Shown here: positions 16,372-25,083 of the stretch, piece by piece
Numbering within the stretch: position 1 is the first letter of the stretch
How the letters are laid out: each line of letters opens with the position of its first letter
DNA from: DATJKD01 sp963728295
GTDB taxonomy: Bacteria; Pseudomonadota; Gammaproteobacteria; Steroidobacterales; Steroidobacteraceae
Direction of reading: 5' to 3'
Length of the DNA: 64,000 nucleotides
Assembly (NCBI GenBank): GCA_963728295.1
Contig: CAVSKB010000019.1
Coordinates: 1,054,001-1,118,000 of the forward strand
Position numbers and translations under genes: made by a program
Notes under the pieces: generated by a model
Database searches by the model: none
Told to the model about the DNA's origin: nothing
Seen by the model: the letters and a program-made list of their open reading frames with translations, nothing else

Positions 16372-17397
16372 TCAAGTCAAGGAATCCACCAGTCCCCATG
16401 CCAACGCCGTCGCGGCGTCGATGCGCTCGCCCGAGATCGCGAGCCAGGCGGTTCGCTGCCGCCCGATGCGTCGCACGAGGCTCACACACCCGCCCGCACC
16501 CGGGATCAGCCCGAAGCCGAGCTCCGGCAGCCGAAACCAGGTATCGGCGGCGGCGGTTACCCGGCGACCGAAGGCCGCAAGCTCCGCACCCGCGCCGATG
16601 CAGGCGCCATGCAGCCGGAAATCCACGCGATGGCGACACGCGACAAGTGCTGCAGCCGGCAGGCGCGTCGAGCGCACGGCGTGCGCGCTGGCCGGATCCG
16701 ACGCCGTGCCGAATTCTGCGAGATCGCCACCGGCGCAGAAATCCGGCCCGTCGGCCTCGATCACCGCGGTCTCGATCGTGGGATCGGACGCCACGAGCTC
16801 GAGCGCCTCGACCAGCGCATCACGCATCTCGATCGAGAGTGCGTTGCGTCGCTGCGGCCGGGCAAGAGTAATCGTCAGCGCCGGGCCGGCACGCTTGATC
16901 CGAAGCGGCGGTCCGGCGGATCCGACCGATCGCACGCGCTCGCGGGTCGCAAGCCACCCCTGGAATTCGGGGCCCGCCTGCAACGTCGCGAATCCCATCG
17001 ACTCGACCAGGAGCCCCTGCGTGATCGGCAGAAGCTCGGTCGCCCGCAGCACATGAACCAGAGTCATGGCGGCAAGGGGCGTGCGCTCGATGTTGTCGAT
17101 GAGCAGCTGCGCCTCGGCGTCGTCGGCGACGACGAGATCGCACGCAGCGCCGAGAGGATTGCCCGCGCCATCGCCTGCGCCGATGACCGGGCAGGCACGG
17201 CTGTGGACCCATTGCGGCAGCCTCCTGCGGTACTGCGCCGGGAGAGCCCCGAACGAATCGAGCTCGAGATAGAGCCATGGCGTGGAGCCGAGCGGCGAAT
17301 GTGTAACGCCGGAGTCGGGCGAACGCAGCGCATCGAGCAGCGCGGCCGCATCGAGCGGCCTGCGGCGTGACCCGATTCCGCCGGGCAGCGCGCTCAT
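16372..17397 (-). CDS. enoyl-CoA hydratase/isomerase with degenerate N-terminal crotonase-like half
   Basis: 341 residues. Residues from about 165 form a normal crotonase domain: LTITLARPQRRNALS, oxyanion loops FCAGGDLAEFG and GACIGAGAELAAF, and the glutamate loop LPELGFGLIPGAGG. The first 150 residues look like a worn crotonase half (VIGAGDGAGNPLGAACDLVV, then a helix region ending TLQAGPEFQGWLA). Such N-extended hydratases occur in actinobacterial fatty-acid/steroid clusters. Hydration of an unsaturated acyl-CoA is the likely role. It lies 25 bp downstream of the Rieske gene. Confidence 0.8.
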   Translation of the reverse strand: MSALPGGIGSRRRPLDAAALLDALRSPDSGVTHSPLGSTPWLYLELDSFGALPAQYRRRLPQWVHSRACPVIGAGDGAGNPLGAACDLVVADDAEAQLLIDNIERTPLAAMTLVHVLRATELLPITQGLLVESMGFATLQAGPEFQGWLATRERVRSVGSAGPPLRIKRAGPALTITLARPQRRNALSIEMRDALVEALELVASDPTIETAVIEADGPDFCAGGDLAEFGTASDPASAHAVRSTRLPAAALVACRHRVDFRLHGACIGAGAELAAFGRRVTAAADTWFRLPELGFGLIPGAGGCVSLVRRIGRQRTAWLAISGERIDAATALAWGLVDSLT

Positions 17398-17422
17398 CGG
17401 CCGGCCCGCCGGGACCGGGAAG

Positions 17423-18496
17423 TCAGGCGGCGCCGACGCGTTTCGGCGCCGCGGGCATACCCTTCACGACATGCACTCCGTTCACCTTCCGGTGAAACTC
17501 GGGCGCACGCGCGCGCGGGTTGTAGAACTGGCCGTACCAGACCCGGCCCTTGTGGAAGGGTCCGTCGGTAGGTATCTGCAGCGGGTTGATGCACGGACGC
17601 TTGTGAGCCCAGATGTCGAAGTCCTGCGCGAACGCCAGCCGGCTCGATTCCTGGTAGGCGCGCGCGTTCGCCACGTCTTCAGCGGTCGCGATCCGGTTCG
17701 GCGACTTTACCAGCAGCGCATGCCAGACCTTGAGCACACCGTCGTCGACCGGGGTGTGCGTGATCAGCATCAGCGTGTCGTACAGCCCGGTGAGCTTCGA
17801 GTAGAGGATTGCCGGACCCGTGTACCAGGTGTCGGTCTCGAGCATCCCGGTGGTCGTCACGAGCGTGCGATGGCCGCCGCCCTGGCGCTGTATGACGACG
17901 TGGTCGCGGAACTCGTTCTCGAAATATTCGACCGTGCTGCCGTGCACCGGATTCAGATGTGCGACATCGGCCATGTTGTCGAGCACTTCCTGCGGATGGA
18001 GCTCGATCGTGCCCATCTGGTCGATCTTCCAGCGCACCCACTGCGGATCGTTCCACTCCGCGAAGTCCGGCACCTCGTAATCGGGCTCGCCGTTCTCCGG
18101 ATCGTGCCAGGCCCAGATGCAGCCCATGCGCTCGAGGACCTTCCAGCTGCGTATGACCGCCGCCTTCGGGATGGGGCCGTCGTAATACGGGATTTGGTTG
18201 CACTTGCCGTCGGGCCCGAAGCGCCACGCGTGATACGGGCAGCGGATCGAATCGCCCTCGATCTGCCCGTCCTGGATGACATAGGAGCTGTCGTTGCGGC
18301 CGATGTGCGTGCCCATGTGCGGGCAGTACGCATCGAGCATCACGACGCGGCCGCTCTTGCCACGGTAGATGACGAGGTCCTGGGCAAAAAACCTGACCGA
18401 AACCGGCCGATCCTTGACCTCTTCGGCATCGGCCACCATGAACCAGCCGCGTGGGAAGGTGAACTCGCCGAGCCCGTAATCCTGTGTCTTGCCCAT
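17423..18496 (-). CDS. Rieske non-heme iron oxygenase, KshA-like
   Basis: 357 residues. Rieske 2Fe-2S ligands C58-P-H60 and C86-PY-H89 are present. The mononuclear iron site follows the KshA-like pattern around DNMADVAHLNPVHG, with Asp177, His180 and His185. In steroid degraders such oxygenases hydroxylate C9 of 3-ketosteroids with a separate reductase; no reductase is in this window. First gene of the minus-strand operon to 13521. The KshA resemblance is in motif spacing and length; other 3-ketosteroid or terpenoid oxygenases cannot be excluded. Confidence 0.85.
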   Translation of the reverse strand: MGKTQDYGLGEFTFPRGWFMVADAEEVKDRPVSVRFFAQDLVIYRGKSGRVVMLDAYCPHMGTHIGRNDSSYVIQDGQIEGDSIRCPYHAWRFGPDGKCNQIPYYDGPIPKAAVIRSWKVLERMGCIWAWHDPENGEPDYEVPDFAEWNDPQWVRWKIDQMGTIELHPQEVLDNMADVAHLNPVHGSTVEYFENEFRDHVVIQRQGGGHRTLVTTTGMLETDTWYTGPAILYSKLTGLYDTLMLITHTPVDDGVLKVWHALLVKSPNRIATAEDVANARAYQESSRLAFAQDFDIWAHKRPCINPLQIPTDGPFHKGRVWYGQFYNPRARAPEFHRKVNGVHVVKGMPAAPKRVGAA

Positions 18497-18671
18497 CGAA
18501 GTACCCGTGCGGGTTGACGTCCCTGCAGTATGCGTAGAGCATAACCCTTCGAACTGCGAATTTCACCCGTCCTGGACCGAGGGATAGGCGTTTCGCGGAA
18601 CCTGAGGGCGGTCCGCCTGCCGCATTCGCAGTGCCTGCGCGGAAGCCCTCGCCTTGAGTATAGAGAAAGTC

Positions 18672-19598
18672 ATGTCGCTCGAGCCCGGCCTCAAGACCCT
18701 GCTGCAGATTCCGGAATTCCAGCTTTCGCGCCCCCCGGCGGGGGTCACGGCCGCGGAGCTGCGCGCCGCCGCTTTGCCGATGCCGCCCTTCCCCGTGGAC
18801 GACGTCCACGAGGTGCGGGAGCTGCAGGTCCCGGTGCCGGGCGCCACGATCGCCGCACGGCTCTTCCGGCCGTCGGAGCGCCCGCACCTGCCGCTGATCG
18901 TGCACTTCCACGGCGGCGGGTTCGTGTTCTGCAGTCTGGACACGCACGAGCCGCTGTGCCGCACGCTGGCTGCACGCTCCGGCTGCGCCGTCGTTTCCGT
19001 CGACTATCGCCTCGCGCCCGAGCACCCGTTCCCCGTCCCGCTCGAGGACTGCTACCACGCGACGCAATGGCTCGTCGCTCACGCCAATGAGCTGGGCGTC
19101 GATGCGGGACGACTCGCCGTCGCCGGCGACAGCGCAGGCGGGAACCTGGCGATCGGCGTGTGCCGCCTCGCCCGCGAGCGCCGCGGCGCCCGGCTGCGTC
19201 ACCAGGCGCTCATCTATCCGGTCACCGATGCCGCGTGTGACAACGCCTCCTGGCGCGATCTCGGCCAGGGCTACATGCTGAGTCGCGACTGGATGCTGTG
19301 GGCCTGGGAGTGCTATGTGCCGGATCCCGCCCGTCGCAACGACCCGCTTGCATCGCCGCTGCGCGCGCTCGACTTCTCAGACCAGCCGCCCGCCAGCATC
19401 GTCACCGCCGATCACGATCCTTTGCGCGACGAAGCGGAAGAGTACGCGGCCCGCCTGCGAGACGCGGGCGTTACCGTGTACGCGCGCCGCTATCTCGGCG
19501 TGATCCACGGATTCGCGAGCCTGCCGTTCGCAACCCCGCTCGCCAGTCGCGCGCTCGCGGACCTGGCTTCCGATCTTCGAGCCTCGCTCACCGCCTGA
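18672..19598 (+). CDS. HSL-family alpha/beta hydrolase (esterase/lipase)
   Basis: 308 residues from ATG 18672; a TTG six codons earlier is less likely. Family IV motif HFHGGGFVF (oxyanion HGGG) precedes GDSAGGNLA with the catalytic Ser; Asp lies in TADHDPLRDE and His in VIHGFASLP. There is no signal peptide, so the esterase acts in the cytoplasm. It heads a plus-strand set with a SnoaL-like protein, 34 bp downstream, and is divergent from the Rieske operon. Confidence 0.9.
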   Translation: MSLEPGLKTLLQIPEFQLSRPPAGVTAAELRAAALPMPPFPVDDVHEVRELQVPVPGATIAARLFRPSERPHLPLIVHFHGGGFVFCSLDTHEPLCRTLAARSGCAVVSVDYRLAPEHPFPVPLEDCYHATQWLVAHANELGVDAGRLAVAGDSAGGNLAIGVCRLARERRGARLRHQALIYPVTDAACDNASWRDLGQGYMLSRDWMLWAWECYVPDPARRNDPLASPLRALDFSDQPPASIVTADHDPLRDEAEEYAARLRDAGVTVYARRYLGVIHGFASLPFATPLASRALADLASDLRASLTA

Positions 19599-19632
19599 AT
19601 CCCTCGTTGACGCACATTCGGGAGCCGCCTCC

Positions 19633-20088
19633 ATGCTGAGCCTGCAGGAAATTTCGGACCGCCTCGAGATCCAGCAGCTGATCACCGACTATGCCAACGC
19701 GATCGACAGCCGCAACTTCGATGCGCTGGATCGCGTGTTCACATCCGACGCCTACATCGACTACCGGGCCCTCGGCGGCGTCGACGGCCGCTATCCCGCC
19801 ATCAAGGCGTGGCTCGCCCAGGTGCTGCCCAACTTCCCGCGTTACACGCACCTGGTCGGCAACATCGGTATCGAGCTTGACGGCGACAGCGCACGCGCGC
19901 GGACGGCCTGCATCAACCCGATGGAAGTGCCGTCGCCGGGCGGCGGCAGCCAGGTGATGTGGCTCGCGCTCTGGTACGTGGACCGGTTCGTGCGCACGCG
20001 CGAGGGCTGGCGGATGAGCGAGCGCGTCGAAGAGGCGGGCGTACAGTACAACGTGCCGGAGCACATCAGGACGTCGGCCGCGAAGTAG
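19633..20088 (+). CDS. SnoaL-like NTF2-fold protein
   Basis: 151 residues, one NTF2-like domain: EISDRLEIQQLITDYANAID, FDALDRVFTSDAYIDYR and the C-terminal REGWRMSERVEEAG. The fold is used by polyketide cyclases, steroid isomerases and limonene-epoxide hydrolases; this subgroup often sits in steroid and aromatic clusters with no proven reaction. It follows the esterase by 34 bp. A second such protein is at 39906-40403 with the same family N-terminus. Confidence 0.8.
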   Translation: MLSLQEISDRLEIQQLITDYANAIDSRNFDALDRVFTSDAYIDYRALGGVDGRYPAIKAWLAQVLPNFPRYTHLVGNIGIELDGDSARARTACINPMEVPSPGGGSQVMWLALWYVDRFVRTREGWRMSERVEEAGVQYNVPEHIRTSAAK

Positions 20089-20122
20089 TCCGCCGTCTCG
20101 CATCAAATGTCATCATTCGAGG

Positions 20123-20824
20123 GTGGCCGACCACCCCCTCGACAACCCCATCTGGGAAGCGCTCCACACGCACCACGCGCGCTTCGCGAGCCGCGGCCGC
20201 GGGGCCGCGCGCTACGCGACGGACGTCGCGCCCTTTGCCGCTGTGGGTCACGCAGACCCGGAGAGCTCGGCCGCGCTCGCGCGCCTCATCGCGCCGGACG
20301 AGCACTTCTACGGCGTGGGCCCTGCTCCGGCCACGTCGCCCCTGCTCCAGGTCGAGGATCACGGGCCGCTCGCGCAGATGGTCTGGACCGCGCCGTTTGA
20401 GGCACCCTCGGCGGCGAAGGTGATCCCGCTGGCCGCTGCGCATCTCGCCGACATGCTCGCACTGACGGCACTCGTCTACCCCGAGTACTTCAGGCCACGC
20501 ACGCCGGAGATGGGGCGTTATTTCGGGGTCTACGACGGACCGCGTCTCGCGGCGATGGCCGGCGAGCGAATGCACGCGGGGTCGTGGCGCGAAGTGAGCG
20601 CGGTGTGCACCCATCCGGATTACGTCGGGCAAGGTCTCGCGCGGCAGCTGATGGCGGAGATCTGCGAGAACATACGCCGGCGCGGCGAAACTCCTTTCCT
20701 GCACGTCAGTTTCGCCAACGAACGGGCCAAGACGCTCTACGACCGGCTCGGTTTCGCGGAGCGCAGCGCGATCCCGTACTGGGTCGTACGGCGGAGCCCT
20801 GACACGGCAGCCGGCGGCGAATGA
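20123..20824 (+). CDS. GNAT-family N-acetyltransferase
   Basis: 233 residues from GTG 20123. The C-terminal GNAT core carries EVSAVCTHPDYVGQGLARQL (acetyl-CoA pyrophosphate loop) and LHVSFANERAKTLYDRLGF. The N-terminal 90 residues are an extra, less conserved domain. It probably acetylates a small molecule or peptide amine. It overlaps the NDH-2 start by 4 bp (ATGA). Confidence 0.85.
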   Translation: MADHPLDNPIWEALHTHHARFASRGRGAARYATDVAPFAAVGHADPESSAALARLIAPDEHFYGVGPAPATSPLLQVEDHGPLAQMVWTAPFEAPSAAKVIPLAAAHLADMLALTALVYPEYFRPRTPEMGRYFGVYDGPRLAAMAGERMHAGSWREVSAVCTHPDYVGQGLARQLMAEICENIRRRGETPFLHVSFANERAKTLYDRLGFAERSAIPYWVVRRSPDTAAGGE

Positions 20825-22443
20825 GCATCGCTGGAACTCCGCAGCCGACTTCGCCGTCACGCCCTCAGGTCGTCGTGATCGGGGGCGGATTCGGCGGCCT
20901 GTGGGCCGTGCGCGCGCTCGAGCGCGCCGATGTCGACGTGATCCTGATCGACCGGCGCAACCATCACCTGTTCCAGCCGTTGCTCTACCAGGTCGCAACC
21001 GCGGCGCTCGCCGCACCGGACATCGCCGCTCCGCTGCGGCAGATCCTGCGCCGGCAGAGGAACGTCACGGTTCTGAACGACGAGGTGCGCTCGATCGACG
21101 TGGCCTCACGCACGGTCGAGACGCGGAGCGAGCGCCTCACCTACGACTTTCTCGTCGTCGCGAGCGGCGCCTCGCACAGCTACTTCGGCCACGACGACTG
21201 GGCGGAGGTCGCGCCGGGCCTCAAGACGCTCGAGCACGCGCTCGACCTGCGAAGGCGGATCCTGACCGCTTTCGAGCATGCGGAGCTCCAATCCGATCCG
21301 GCGGTGCGCACCGACTGGCTGCGATTCGCGATCGTCGGCGGCGGCCCGACGGGCGTCGAGCTCGCCGGCAGCGTGGTCGAGATCGCGCGGCACACGCTGC
21401 GCGGCGAATTCCGGCGCATCCGTCCGGAGACGGCCGAGGTCCACCTCATCGAGGCGGGCCCGCGGCTGCTCGCGGGCATGCGCGAGGCGTCGTCGGAGAG
21501 CGCACGACGCCAGCTCGAGGCGATGGGGGTGCGTGTGCACACCGGCACCCCGGTGACAGCCATCGACGCCCGCGGCGTCGACTTCGGCGGGCAACGTCTC
21601 GCCTGCCGAACGGTGATCTGGGCGGCAGGCGTACAGGCCTCGCCGCTCGGCGCCAGCCTCGGAGAAGGCCGTGACCGGCAGGGCCGCCTGGCGGTGTCCC
21701 CCGACCTGACGCTGCCGGGCCACCCGGAAGTCTTCGTGGTCGGTGATCTCGCGCGCGTCGCACAAGGTGCCGGCATGGTGCCCGGGGTAGCAACCGCGGC
21801 GAAGCAGATGGGCCGTTACGCAGGTCTCGCGATCCGGGCGCGGCTTGCGGGGCGCGAGCCGTCAGCCTTCCGCTACCGCGACTACGGAATCCTCGCGACG
21901 ATCGGTCGCAAGGCGGCCGTGGTCGACGTCGGGCCATTCCGCATGAGCGGCCGCCTTGCGTGGTGGTTCTGGCTTATCGTGCACCTCTTTTTCCTGGTCG
22001 GTTTCCGCAACCGGCTGGCGGTGATGCTCAACTGGGCGCTGTCCTACTACAGCCGCCAGCGCTATGCGCGCATCAGCATGAGTACAGGTGAGCGACGGCA
22101 ACCGTCACTGAGCGTGGCGCGCCCGACACCGGCCAGCCGCTGCGTGGGTCGAGGATGTGCGAATAGCGCGTTCCATCCGCCAGGAGGAAGCGATGTGTGT
22201 CGCCGCTGGTCGCAAGTGCGCCGTGCCGCAACTCGAGCACCCTGGATGCGCACGGGCCTTTACCGCCGGATTCTCGATTCCGACCCGCCAGGGGCGTCCG
22301 TCCGCGCGCGGCCGGCTCACGGCGAGGTCGCCGCCGAAGTTGACCAGTGCGCCGCGGCTACAGATGTTGCGGACGATCTGTACGGCCTGGTCGACGGCGT
22401 ACTCCTTGCCGATGCCGCCGAAGTCGAGCTGCATCTCCGGTAA
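20821..22443 (+). CDS. type II NADH:quinone oxidoreductase (NDH-2), C-terminus probably over-extended
   Basis: Non-proton-pumping FAD enzyme that passes electrons from NADH to quinone at the inner membrane face. FAD motif VVVIGGGFGGLWAVRALE (residues 17-34), NADH motif FAIVGGGPTGVELAGSVVE, quinone/FAD region FVVGDLARV and AATAAKQMG-like GVATAAKQMG, then an amphipathic C-terminus LVGFRNRLAVMLNWALSYY. A normal end would be near 22080. The open frame continues 120 codons over the antisense strand of ApbE with no family resemblance, so a stop has probably been lost to an indel. Confidence 0.85.
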   Translation: MSIAGTPQPTSPSRPQVVVIGGGFGGLWAVRALERADVDVILIDRRNHHLFQPLLYQVATAALAAPDIAAPLRQILRRQRNVTVLNDEVRSIDVASRTVETRSERLTYDFLVVASGASHSYFGHDDWAEVAPGLKTLEHALDLRRRILTAFEHAELQSDPAVRTDWLRFAIVGGGPTGVELAGSVVEIARHTLRGEFRRIRPETAEVHLIEAGPRLLAGMREASSESARRQLEAMGVRVHTGTPVTAIDARGVDFGGQRLACRTVIWAAGVQASPLGASLGEGRDRQGRLAVSPDLTLPGHPEVFVVGDLARVAQGAGMVPGVATAAKQMGRYAGLAIRARLAGREPSAFRYRDYGILATIGRKAAVVDVGPFRMSGRLAWWFWLIVHLFFLVGFRNRLAVMLNWALSYYSRQRYARISMSTGERRQPSLSVARPTPASRCVGRGCANSAFHPPGGSDVCRRWSQVRRAATRAPWMRTGLYRRILDSDPPGASVRARPAHGEVAAEVDQCAAATDVADDLYGLVDGVLLADAAEVELHLR

Positions 22444-22818
22444 CAGACGCAGTTTCGGTCGGCTCCATTGCACCTTGTTCCAGCCGACCAGTGGCAGGAG
22501 CGTGTCGATTTCCGCCTGCGTGGGCACACGCGTTCCGCCGTCGAAAGTCCATGCCCGACGCAGTACGCCGGAGGTAATGTCGAAGAGCCCGTCCGACAGG
22601 TCGTGGAGCGTCGCGGCGAAATCGAGCAGGTTCGCCGTCTCCTCGTCGACTGTTACGGCGCGGCCACCGGCGGTATTGATTTCGTCGATGATGGTGCCGC
22701 GGCGGTAGCGGCTGTACTTGTCCTCGATTCTCCACGCGCAGTCCGCGACCCGCTCCGCGACTACGCGCGCCTCCGTCGCATCGGCAGTCTCGATCAGCAC
22801 TTCGCATGGGCCCGCCAT
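22073..22818 (-). CDS. ApbE-like FAD:protein FMN transferase, frameshifted
   Basis: Periplasmic flavin transferase that attaches FMN to target proteins. Frame 1 shows SRYRRGTIIDEINTAGG, a LHDLSDGLFDITSGVLR region and LDFGGIGKEYAVDQ with VNFGGDLAV. Near 22243 the frame changes and goes on RVLELRHGALATSGDTHRFL, YSHILDPRSGWPVSG, ending at a stop near 22073. A third frame then reads TCTHADARIAL, which looks like the normal ending, so a second indel is possible. The N-terminus may extend upstream to about 22900 (GRFRAMAGPCEV). It converges with and overlaps NDH-2. Confidence 0.75.
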
Positions 22819-22904
22819 GGCACGGAACCGGCCGAGCCAGAAGCCGTCCTCCAGGTCAAGATCGACGCTGCGCGAAGCGCGGCCATGCTCAGCATCTCGC
22901 CGGC

Positions 22905-24214
22905 TCAGAGCTTGAAGTGGTAACCGATCTGGACGATCACCGCATCGAGGTCGGGGAACTGCTCACGCCGCGACTGGTTGCCGATGAGCTGGCCGCCCGG
23001 GCACGTTGCCCGACTGCTGGTAGAGCTCGACACGCGCGTTCCACTCGCTGCCCGAAACGGTCCGGTGACCGTACTTGAGTCCCAGCGTGACGCCGTCGAG
23101 ATCGGCCAGCCGCGCATCGGCCGAGGCGAATGACGGCAATGGGTCACCGTCGAGCAGGCTGAAACGGTAGAAGTCGGCGGCATTCTGGGTGTAGTAGCGC
23201 AGGTGCGGCTCGACGTAGTTGAATTCGCCGATCGGCCAGCGCAGTCGCGCGTCGAGGGTATGTGAGTCGATGCCCCAGTCATCGGTGCCAAACCGGTACG
23301 AGACGCCGAGCACCTTGCCGGTGAAGTCGTGCTTCACCTCCGCATAAAGCCCCTGCTTGCGTCGGGAGTCCGGCCGCGCTTCGTAGCGATAGACGCCGGT
23401 CGGGCCCAGCGCGCCAGAGGCGGGCGCGCGCTCGACCGTGTCACCGGTCACCGGGTCGACGACGCTCAGGATCTTGTAGGGATCGGTGAGATACCCGCTC
23501 GAGTCGCTGTAGGAGTAGTTGACCCGCAGCACGGTCGACGGGCCAATCACCTGCGTGACGCCGAGCAGCAGATCGAGCACGTCCTTGGTGTCCGTGCCGG
23601 CCTTGCTCGAGTCATCGCCGACGTCCTGCATCAATGCGAGCGGCAAGCGGTGTGCCGCCGACCGGGTCGATGTCCTCCTGCGCGTAGGCCATGGCGGCAC
23701 TCACGGTCGTGTTGCGACGGTTGAAGTCGCGGGTTACGCCGAGGTTGGCGCCGAGGTGCGTGTAGTCGTATTCCGTGGAGAAGCCGAGGCCCGCGGTCAT
23801 TGTGTAGAGACGCGCGAAGGGCTGCGTCCAGCCCACGTCGAGCGCGAACCGCGTGTCGAGAAAGGTGTCATCGAGCGGAACCTGGCCTGCCGCCGTCTCG
23901 TACACGTCGTCCCCCGACGGGCTGGTAAAGGTCTGCGGCCCGTCCATGGCGATCGCACCGCTCGGTGACGCGCCGGTCAGGCTGTCGACGGTCAGGTCGA
24001 GGCTCAGGTAGCGGTCGTCGTCGAAATCCCGCCGCGTCAGGATGCTCGCACTCAGATCCCGGACACGATCGTTGTCCTCGCCGTAGTAAAGGAGTGCGGT
24101 GTCGAAGTCCCAGCGCGCTGCCTCATCCTCGGCGAGCGCCGGCGCAGTCGTTCCCAGCAGCGTGCAGGTCGCCGCCGCAACGGCGTGGCCGATTCTGGTG
24201 TCCCCTTTGCTCAT
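22905..24214 (-). CDS. DUF3570 outer-membrane beta-barrel protein, two frameshifts
   Basis: About 436 residues after joining frames. Signal peptide VAAATCTLLGTTAPALA, then alternating aromatic/polar strands typical of an outer-membrane barrel: DFDTALLYYGEDNDRVRDLS, FSTEYDYTHLGANLGVTRDF, VNYSYSDSSGYLTDPYK, and a C-terminal strand AVIVQIGYHFKL ending like a barrel. Frame changes near 23645 and near 22995 (one extra base in GGGCGG). DUF3570 genes are known to me beside DUF4266, thioredoxin and ApbE genes, as here. Function is not known; a channel or flavinylated electron-carrier-associated barrel is possible. Confidence 0.8.
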
Positions 24215-24241
24215 GTGCCCGACAGCCCCAGGTTCATGCCG

Positions 24242-24457
24242 TCAGTTGCAGCCACAGCCGCCACCGCCGAAACCGCGACCGCCGCTGGAGGCTTCCTTGC
24301 TGAAGTAGATGTGATCGTCGAGCGCCGCATCGACTGGATAGGCATCGAGCTGCATGTCGTCGCGCGCGAGCACGCCGCGATCCCATGGATCCACGCCGAT
24401 TCCAGCGCACCCAGCCAGCATTACGGCCGCCAGGCAGACAGTGACGATACGTTTCAT
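24242..24457 (-). CDS. DUF4266 small lipoprotein with Gly/Cys tail
   Basis: 71 residues. Signal peptide VTVCLAAVMLAGC with lipobox LAGC, so the mature protein starts at Cys18 as a lipoprotein. The body holds GVDPWDRGVLARDDMQLDAY and DHIYFSKEASSGG, and the protein ends FGGGGCGCN, with two cysteines two apart in glycine. Its start overlaps the TlpA stop (ATGA at 24454-24457). The C-terminal cysteines could be a redox pair, metal site or modification site for the neighbours; that is inference. Confidence 0.85.
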   Translation of the reverse strand: MKRIVTVCLAAVMLAGCAGIGVDPWDRGVLARDDMQLDAYPVDAALDDHIYFSKEASSGGRGFGGGGCGCN

Positions 24458-24900
24458 TGCAGCAGTCTCCCCAGCAGTGCTTCGTACTCTGGCCGCTTCG
24501 CATTCTGGAAACCGAGATGCCGCGCCGCGAGCTCGCCGTCGCGCGAGTAGACATAGGTACTGGGCATTCCTTCGACTCCGTAGCTTGCGGCGAGCGCGCC
24601 TGCCGGGTCGTAAATGACGTCGAAATCGATGGGAACTTCACGCAGGAAGCGCGCAGCATCCGCGCCGTCCTTGTCGACGTTGATGCCGATGACAACCAGT
24701 CCCCGGTCCCCATACTTGGCGCGCATCTGGTTCAGCCATGGAATCGAACGACGGCATGGCGTGCACCACGACGCCCAGAAGTCCACCACCACGACCCGGC
24801 CCTTGTAGGCCGCCAGGTCGATCGGAGCCACCGGGTTTGCGGCCTGGCCCGGCGTTGCGGCCAGCGCGAAGATCGTCAGCAGCGGCCAATACGCCATCCG
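24454..24900 (-). CDS. TlpA-like exported thioredoxin
   Basis: 148 residues from ATG 24900, chosen because it gives a signal peptide (MAYWPLLTIFALAATPGQA); a longer in-frame start at 24996 adds a basic region and is less likely. Active site WASWCTPC (Cys45 and Cys48 by this start), cis-Pro region GVEGMPSTYV. It would reduce or oxidise thiols in the periplasm. First of the four-gene set TlpA, DUF4266, DUF3570, ApbE; the nearest thiol substrate is the Cys tail of the DUF4266 lipoprotein. Confidence 0.85.
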   Translation of the reverse strand, partial: RMAYWPLLTIFALAATPGQAANPVAPIDLAAYKGRVVVVDFWASWCTPCRRSIPWLNQMRAKYGDRGLVVIGINVDKDGADAARFLREVPIDFDVIYDPAGALAASYGVEGMPSTYVYSRDGELAARHLGFQNAKRPEYEALLGRLLQ

Positions 24901-25083
24901 CCAGTGTGGTCCGAGATGGCCGCGCCACCCCTTGCCCAACCCTTGCCGCATGACCCGAAGTCTCCTGAAACCGGACGCAAAGCAGCCCCTTGGCATGCCC
25001 TGACGCGGGTTGGACGACGGAAGGCCGGCGGATCAATCGGCGCCCGGGGCGATTGGTTGGTGTGGATTCCGGCGTCCAAGGTC

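Noticed and set aside
17423..18496. Naming the Rieske oxygenase kshA and the flavoprotein at 38086 kstD
   Set aside because: Motifs fit, but substrate and position selectivity cannot be decided from sequence alone, so no symbol is given.
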